In this document: positions 59,511-64,000 of the stretch, one piece after another
How positions within the stretch are numbered: position 1 is the first letter of the stretch
How the letters are laid out: each line of letters opens with the position of its first letter
NCBI GenBank assembly: GCA_963743275.1
Contig: CAVUPB010000008.1
Span: 310,001-374,000, forward strand
DNA length: 64,000 nucleotides
From: JALYLC01 sp963743275
GTDB lineage: Bacteria > Actinomycetota > Thermoleophilia > Gaiellales > JALYLC01
Direction: 5' to 3'
The notes under the pieces: model-generated
What the model saw: the letters and a program-made list of their open reading frames with translations, nothing else
Told to the model about the DNA's origin: nothing
Database searches by the model: none
Program-made: the position numbers and the translations under genes

Positions 59511-59537
59511 CGTTTGTCAAACAACTTGGGAGGGGCC

Positions 59538-59834
59538 GTGGAGACGCAGACGCAGCCGGAAGCGGCGGAGCTCGACCTCTCCGCCGTGCTCCAGGCGCTC
59601 TCCGACCCCGTGCGCCGCAGCATCGTCGCGCGCCTCGCGCGCGAGGGCGAGGTGCCGTGTGGCGGATTCGGCATCGCCGTCACGAAATCGACGCGGACGT
59701 ACCACTTCCGCGTGCTGCGCGAGGCCGGGCTGATCGAGCAGCGCGAAGAGGGCAACCGCAAGCTCAACACGCTGCGCCGTGACGACGTCGACGCGCGCTT
59801 CCCGGGTCTGCTGGAGGCCGTGCTCGGCGAATAG
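59538..59834 (+). CDS. ArsR-family repressor, cassette 2
   Basis: 98 residues from GTG 59538, chosen because GGGAGG lies 4 bases upstream; an in-frame TTG at 59514 sits close behind the operator. VLQALSDPVRRSIVARLAREGEVPCGGFGIAVTKSTRTYHFRVLREAGLI is the winged helix; the end DARFPGLLEAVLGE matches the cassette 1 regulator. It should bind the double TCGTAC repeat and repress the MFS gene and itself. Confidence 0.88.
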   Translation: METQTQPEAAELDLSAVLQALSDPVRRSIVARLAREGEVPCGGFGIAVTKSTRTYHFRVLREAGLIEQREEGNRKLNTLRRDDVDARFPGLLEAVLGE

Positions 59835-59861
59835 CGCGGCGACTTCGGGTTCAATGCCGGA

Positions 59862-60983
59862 ATGCGATGGGGGAGAACGCTCGCGCTCGCCGGCGTCCTG
59901 GCGAGCGCGCTGCTGCCGGAGGCCGCGGCCGCGCCGCCCGCGCGCAGCTTCAGCGCGGCGCGGCCCGTCAACTGGGTCAGCGTGGCCGCGGGCGATCCCG
60001 CGCGCGTGTGGGTCGAGACGGCCGCGGGCGGCTTCCTCAGCGACGACGCCGGGCGGAGCTTCCGGCAGCCGCTCGCGACGAGCGCGTTCCGGCGCGCCCA
60101 GGTCGCCCAGGCGACGCTCCTGGCCGACGGCAGGACGCTGCTCGCGATGCCCGCGGTGTGGTCGGCGCAGCAGTTCACGCCGCCGCGCTGGTCGGCCGAC
60201 GGCGGCGCGACGTGGCAGCCCGGGACGCTGCGCGGCGCCGATGCGCACTACGACTTCGGGAGCGCCCCCGGCTTCGTCGGCGAGGCGCCCGTGACAGCCG
60301 ACCCGGTCGATCCGCGCAGTGCGTGGTTCTGCCAGGGCAACCTCTACGTCACGCACGACGCCGGCCGCAGCTGGGCCGTGGCGAGCCCGCGCCTCGAGCG
60401 GCCGTGGCACTGCGCGGCGCTCGCGATCGCGCCCGGCAGGCAGCACACGCTGATCCTCGTCGTGCAGGCCAGGGCGAAGAACCCCAAGCGCGTGCCCGGC
60501 AGGCTCCTGCGCAGCGTCGACGGCGGCGCGACGTGGCACCGCCTCCGGGCGCCGCGCTATCCGCAACTCGACTACAACGGGCACACGGTCGCGTTCGATC
60601 CCGCGCAGCCTTCGACCGCGCTCATGATCGGCGCCAACGGCAGCGCGCTCGGCGCGCTCTACCGCTCGGCCGACGCCGGGCTCTCGTGGAAGCGCGTGCG
60701 TCCCGCCGGCACGCTGCGCGGCGCCGTCGTCGACCAGTTCGCGTTTGCGAGCGACGGGCGCTGCCTGGCGCTCGTGCGCATCGGCGGGCGGCAGAGCGCG
60801 ACGTTCGCCTCGCTCGACGGCGGGGTGCACTGGAGCGTCGCGCCGTCGCTGCCGCTCGGGTCGAAGTCGCCCGCGGTGTACGCCTCGCCGCTCGCGGCCG
60901 GCGGGACGTCGTTCCTGCTCGGCACGACCCAGCGCGGGTTCTGGCGACTGGCGCCGGGCGCCCGCCGCTGGGCCGGGCCGTGA
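59862..60983 (+). CDS. Secreted Asp-box (BNR) repeat protein, beta-propeller
   Basis: 373 residues. A signal peptide (RTLALAGVLASALLPEAAAAP) is followed by at least five Asp-box repeats: SDDAGRSF, THDAGRSW, SVDGGATW, SADAGLSW and SLDGGVHW. These form the corner turns of a sialidase/BNR-type propeller. The catalytic Arg triad and Tyr of real sialidases are not obvious, so this may be a Ycf48- or glycosidase-like propeller that only binds a ligand. The stop overlaps the start of the MFS gene (GTGA). Confidence 0.85.
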   Translation: MRWGRTLALAGVLASALLPEAAAAPPARSFSAARPVNWVSVAAGDPARVWVETAAGGFLSDDAGRSFRQPLATSAFRRAQVAQATLLADGRTLLAMPAVWSAQQFTPPRWSADGGATWQPGTLRGADAHYDFGSAPGFVGEAPVTADPVDPRSAWFCQGNLYVTHDAGRSWAVASPRLERPWHCAALAIAPGRQHTLILVVQARAKNPKRVPGRLLRSVDGGATWHRLRAPRYPQLDYNGHTVAFDPAQPSTALMIGANGSALGALYRSADAGLSWKRVRPAGTLRGAVVDQFAFASDGRCLALVRIGGRQSATFASLDGGVHWSVAPSLPLGSKSPAVYASPLAAGGTSFLLGTTQRGFWRLAPGARRWAGP

Positions 60984-62191
60984 GCGGTCAGTCCGCGGGC
61001 CTGCGCCGCTACGGCGACGTCCTGCGCGCGCCGGGCATTCCGCGCATCGCGGCGGCGGCGCTGCTCGCGCGCCTGCCGAGCGGCATGGCTCCGCTCGCGA
61101 CCGTGCTGCTCGTGCGCGGCGAGGGCCGCTCGTACGGCGTCGCGGGCGTCGTCATCGCCGCGGCCTCCGTGGCGAGCGCGATCGGCTGGCCGCTGTGGGG
61201 CAGGCTGATCGACAGCATCGGCCAGACGCGCGTGCTGCTGCCTCTCGCGTTCTGCTATCCCGCCGCCCTCGCCGGGCTGGCGCTCTCGGCCACGCACGGA
61301 GCGCCCGCCGTCGTCATGGCGGGGTTCGCGGCGCTCGCCGGCGCGACCCTGCCGCCGGTCGGCGCATCCATGCGCGCGCTCTGGCCGAGCCTCCTCGCCG
61401 AGCAGAGCCTGCGCGACACGGCCTACGCGCTCGAGGCCTGGCTCCAGGAGCTGTTCTTCATCGTCGGCCCGCTGATCGTGGCCGCGGTCGCCGGCGTCGC
61501 CCCGGCGTGGGCGGCCGTGATGGCCGCCGCCGCGTTCGCGTGCGCGGGTACCACCTGGTTCGCGCTGGCGCCGCCCGTGCGCGCCGCCGGGGGATCGGGG
61601 CGCGCGCCCTCGCGGGCGGGCGCGCTCGGATCGGCGGCCGTGCGCACGGTGATGATCTCGTGCGCCGCGCTGGGGTGCGCGTTCGGCGTCGTCGAGGTGA
61701 CGATGCCGGCGTTCGGCGAGGCGCACGCCTCGCGCGCGCTCGGCGGGTTCGCGCTCGCGTGCTTCGCGGGCGGATCGCTCGTGGGCGGCCTCTGGATCGG
61801 CACGCGCCCGCCCGCGCGCCGCCTCGGCGTCCGCTTCGCCCTCTCGCTGGGCCTGCTCGGCGTGTTGCTCCTGCCGCCGCTCGCGGCCCCGTCGCTGCCC
61901 GTGATGTGTGCCCTGATGCTGCTCGCCGGCATGCCCATCGCGCCCGCGTTCGCCGCCTCGTACGGCCTTGTGGGCGAGCTCGCGCCTCCCGGCACGACGA
62001 CCGAGGCGTTCGCCTGGCTGACGACGGCCATCGTGACGGGGCTCGCTCTCGGCACGTCGGTCGGCGGAGCGGCCGTGGGGCATCTCGGCCTGACCGGCGC
62101 GATCGCGCTCGCGGCACCGTGCGCCGGCGTCGCCGCGCTCGTCGCGTTCGCGCGGCTGGCCTCGCTCGCAGTCCCCGAGCCGGTACCGTAA
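60980..62191 (+). CDS. MFS transporter (12 TM)
   Basis: 403 residues from GTG 60980, coupled to the Asp-box gene. Twelve membrane helices are evident, and GWPLWGRLIDSIGQTRVLLPLAF is a motif-A-like loop between helices 2 and 3. The middle loop (PPVRAAGGSGRAPSRAGALG) is short. There are no DHA2 features, so it belongs to another MFS group with unknown substrate, possibly a sugar or drug exporter. The next gene begins 5 bp after its stop. Confidence 0.88.
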   Translation: MSGQSAGLRRYGDVLRAPGIPRIAAAALLARLPSGMAPLATVLLVRGEGRSYGVAGVVIAAASVASAIGWPLWGRLIDSIGQTRVLLPLAFCYPAALAGLALSATHGAPAVVMAGFAALAGATLPPVGASMRALWPSLLAEQSLRDTAYALEAWLQELFFIVGPLIVAAVAGVAPAWAAVMAAAAFACAGTTWFALAPPVRAAGGSGRAPSRAGALGSAAVRTVMISCAALGCAFGVVEVTMPAFGEAHASRALGGFALACFAGGSLVGGLWIGTRPPARRLGVRFALSLGLLGVLLLPPLAAPSLPVMCALMLLAGMPIAPAFAASYGLVGELAPPGTTTEAFAWLTTAIVTGLALGTSVGGAAVGHLGLTGAIALAAPCAGVAALVAFARLASLAVPEPVP

Positions 62192-62196
62192 CGCCG

Positions 62197-63102
62197 ATGC
62201 CGAGCTCGCATCAGCCCCGTATCGTCGTGACCGGCGCGAGCGGCAAGGTCGGCGGCATGATCGCCGACCGGCTCGCGCGCGAGGGCGTCCCGCAAACGCT
62301 GCTCGTCCGCAACGCCGCGCGCGCCCCCGCTCTGCCGGGCGCCGAGGTGGTCGTGGCCGACTTCACCGACGGAGCGGCCGTACGCACGGCCCTGCGCCCC
62401 GGCGACCGGATCTTCATGGTCAGCGTGCACGAGGACGTCGAGACGCGCATCGCGGCACACCGGTCGTTCATCGCCGCTGCTGCGGACGTCGGCGTCGGGC
62501 TGCTCGCCTACCTCTCGATCGTCAAACCGTCGCCGACGGCGGCGTTCCACCACGGCCGCTCGCACTACGCGACCGAGCAGATGATCCTCGCCAGCGGCCT
62601 GCCCTACGCGTTCCTGCGCATGAACCTCTTCCTCGACGACCTGCCGCTCTGGTTCGACCCGGACGGCGTCTGCCGCGGCCCGGGCGGCGACGGCCGCGTT
62701 GCGCTGATCTCACGCGAGGACACGGCTGCGGTCTCGGCCCGGGTGATCGTCGGGCCCGGCTACGAGAACGAGGCGCTCGACATCACGGGCGAGGAGTCGC
62801 ACACGCTCGGCGAGCTCGCGGCGCTCTGCAGCGACGTGCTCGACCGGCCGCTGCGCTATCAGCCGGGCACGCGTGAGGCCTGGCTCGAGAGCCGTCTCGC
62901 GGCGGGCGTCGCGGCGTGGGACGCGAACAGCGGCGTCGGCTGCTACGACGCGTTGCTCGGGGGCGAGTTCGACATCACGTCCGACGTCGTGCGGCGCGTG
63001 ACGGGCAGGCCGGCGGAGTCGCCGCGGGCATGGGTCGAGGCCCATCCCGCGCGCTTCGAGAAGCTCGGCGTCCTCGCGCGGCGTGCCCGGGCCTCCGGCT
63101 GA
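62197..63102 (+). CDS. NmrA/SDR-like NAD(P)-binding protein
   Basis: 301 residues from ATG 62197. It begins RIVVTGASGKVGGMIADRLAREG (GxxGxxG Rossmann motif), and LAYLSIVKPSPTAAFHHGRSHYATEQMILASGLPYAFLRMNLFLDDL is the NmrA/QOR2-like substrate region. EDTAAVSARVIVGPGYENEALDITGEES is the usual C-terminal part. It is a NADP-dependent quinone reductase or a redox sensor. It forms a run with the Asp-box and MFS genes, and its end overlaps the proline dehydrogenase frame by 20 bp. Confidence 0.9.
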   Translation: MPSSHQPRIVVTGASGKVGGMIADRLAREGVPQTLLVRNAARAPALPGAEVVVADFTDGAAVRTALRPGDRIFMVSVHEDVETRIAAHRSFIAAAADVGVGLLAYLSIVKPSPTAAFHHGRSHYATEQMILASGLPYAFLRMNLFLDDLPLWFDPDGVCRGPGGDGRVALISREDTAAVSARVIVGPGYENEALDITGEESHTLGELAALCSDVLDRPLRYQPGTREAWLESRLAAGVAAWDANSGVGCYDALLGGEFDITSDVVRRVTGRPAESPRAWVEAHPARFEKLGVLARRARASG

Positions 63103-64000
63103 CGGCGCCGCCGACGCCCTGCGCAGGCTCGCGCTCGACGAGAGCGCGAAGGCCGCCGTGCTCGCCGATCCGCGCCTGCGCGCGATCGCCCGCCGCATCG
63201 CCGCCCGCTACATCGCCGGCGAGACGCTGGCCGACGCGCTGGCGGCGATCGCAGCCGCCAACGACCGCGGACATGCGGCGTCGGTCGACTACATGGGCGA
63301 GTCGTGCCGTGACACGGCCGTCGCGGCGCACGCGGCGAGCGTGTTCGGCGAGACCGCGGCGCGCCTCGCCGCGCAGGGCCTCGACTGCTCGATCTCGCTC
63401 GATCTCTCGCATCTGGGACTGCTCGTCGACCCGGAGCTGTGTCTGCGCTCGGCCTCCGCGATCGCGCAGGCGGCGGCCGCGTACGGCAGCGAGCTGATCA
63501 TCTCGGCGGAGGGCTCCGATCGCACGGACGCGATCCTCGACTGCCATGGGCGCCTGTGCGAGCGCCACGACAACGTGGGCATCCGCCTCCAGGCGCGCCT
63601 CCGTCGCAGCGAGCGCGATCTCGAGCTGCTGCTCGGCCGGCCGGGCCGCATCTGCCTCGTCAAGGGCGCCTATCACGAGGCCGAGGCGGTCGCGATCCCG
63701 CGCGAGAGCCCGGCGCTCGCCGGCGTCTTCGCGGGCTACGCCGAGGCGCTCGTCGCGAGCGGCCATCGCTGCTCGATCGCCACGCACGACGCGGACCTGC
63801 AGCAACGTGCCGTCGCGGCGCTGCAACGCGCGGAAGCGCCGCCTGCCGCCGGGACGGTCGAGTTCGAGACGCTGCAGGGCCTCGGCGACGCCGGGCTGGA
63901 TGCGCTGCGCGATGCCGGCTTCGCGACGCGCGTGTACGTCGTCTTCGGCGAGGAGTGGTTCCTCTACGTCTGCAACCGCATCGCCGAAGAGCCGGGCGGC
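63083..64000 (+). CDS. Proline dehydrogenase family protein (3' end outside window)
   Basis: 306 codons remain open to the window edge from GTG 63083, the only start close to the domain, which overlaps the NmrA-like gene by 20 bp. The barrel motifs are SISLDLSHLGLLVDPEL, VGIRLQARLRRSERDLELLLGRPGRICLVKGAYHE (catalytic Lys region of PRODH), CSIATHDADLQ and FETLQGLGDAGLDALRDAGF. It should oxidise proline to pyrroline-5-carboxylate with FAD and pass electrons to quinone. The fragment ends in VYVVFGEEWFLYVCNRIAEEPGG, near the FAD/proline-binding C-terminal Arg pair of the monofunctional form. Confidence 0.88.
   Translation, partial: MPGPPADGAADALRRLALDESAKAAVLADPRLRAIARRIAARYIAGETLADALAAIAAANDRGHAASVDYMGESCRDTAVAAHAASVFGETAARLAAQGLDCSISLDLSHLGLLVDPELCLRSASAIAQAAAAYGSELIISAEGSDRTDAILDCHGRLCERHDNVGIRLQARLRRSERDLELLLGRPGRICLVKGAYHEAEAVAIPRESPALAGVFAGYAEALVASGHRCSIATHDADLQQRAVAALQRAEAPPAAGTVEFETLQGLGDAGLDALRDAGFATRVYVVFGEEWFLYVCNRIAEEPGG

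Overview
The window is a very GC-rich chromosomal segment (by eye about three quarters G+C) with no rRNA, tRNA, CRISPR array or insertion sequence that I could recognise. An Actinomycetota host is likely: there is a perfect Gram-positive type LexA box on dinB, a PASTA membrane protein, an F420-type (Ddn) nitroreductase, GTG starts and many 4-bp start/stop overlaps. A deep lineage such as Thermoleophilia is possible, but that is inference.

Layout. 1-10.5 kb: ArsR/SRPBCC operon, PAS-SpoIIE phosphatase, flavin monooxygenase, CYTH-CHAD protein, Old Yellow Enzyme, a homocysteine methyltransferase-GNAT fusion, a frameshifted 2OG oxygenase, DUF3800, GNAT and an L,D-transpeptidase. 10.7-18.9 kb: alpha/beta hydrolases, MFS/ArsR cassette 1, LysE exporter, PASTA protein, SOS-controlled dinB, MerR regulator. 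19-23.2 kb: coupled SDR/phosphotriesterase-like pair, queC-queE-queD, and an AlkD-like repair protein. 23.3-34.3 kb: a membrane GGDEF-EAL protein, then a divergent sulfur and respiration block. Its left arm is DsrE-like, TusE/DsrC-like and SQR-like; its right arm is OsmC and cydA-cydB-cydD-cydC. 34.3-39.3 kb: MMPL exporter, DUF2892 protein and ArsR, divergent from thioredoxin-DUF302, then a serine hydrolase. 40.1-44.5 kb: an ECF sigma locus with aldo/keto reductase, MFS, STAS and SRPBCC genes. 44.5-49.6 kb: AlkZ-like glycosylase coupled to photolyase, and an AraC/VOC pair split by an FAD monooxygenase. 49.6-64 kb: GNATs, TetR/ester cyclase, PhzF, STAS, a disulfide-type flavoprotein, mgsA, class III aminotransferase, MFS/ArsR cassette 2, an Asp-box protein, MFS, NmrA-like protein and the start of a proline dehydrogenase.

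Main results. (a) Three promoter-like elements, CGATGAGTT-yy-N11-CsGTC, lie at matching distances in front of the SRPBCC-sigma, MFS-AKR and STAS genes around the ECF sigma gene, and look like its own target promoter. (b) The sulfur-relay/SQR block faces osmC-cydABDC across a dyad and could be a sulfide-tolerant respiratory module. (c) Two MFS/ArsR cassettes 45 kb apart share an operator, GTwCGAT-N4-ATCGTAC. (d) The FAD monooxygenase lies between 16-nt direct repeats that split the 3' end of an AraC gene. (e) At least eight reading frames are broken, and each needs removal of exactly one base. This insertion-only pattern suggests sequence error rather than gene decay, so several apparent fusions and pseudogenes should be read with care.
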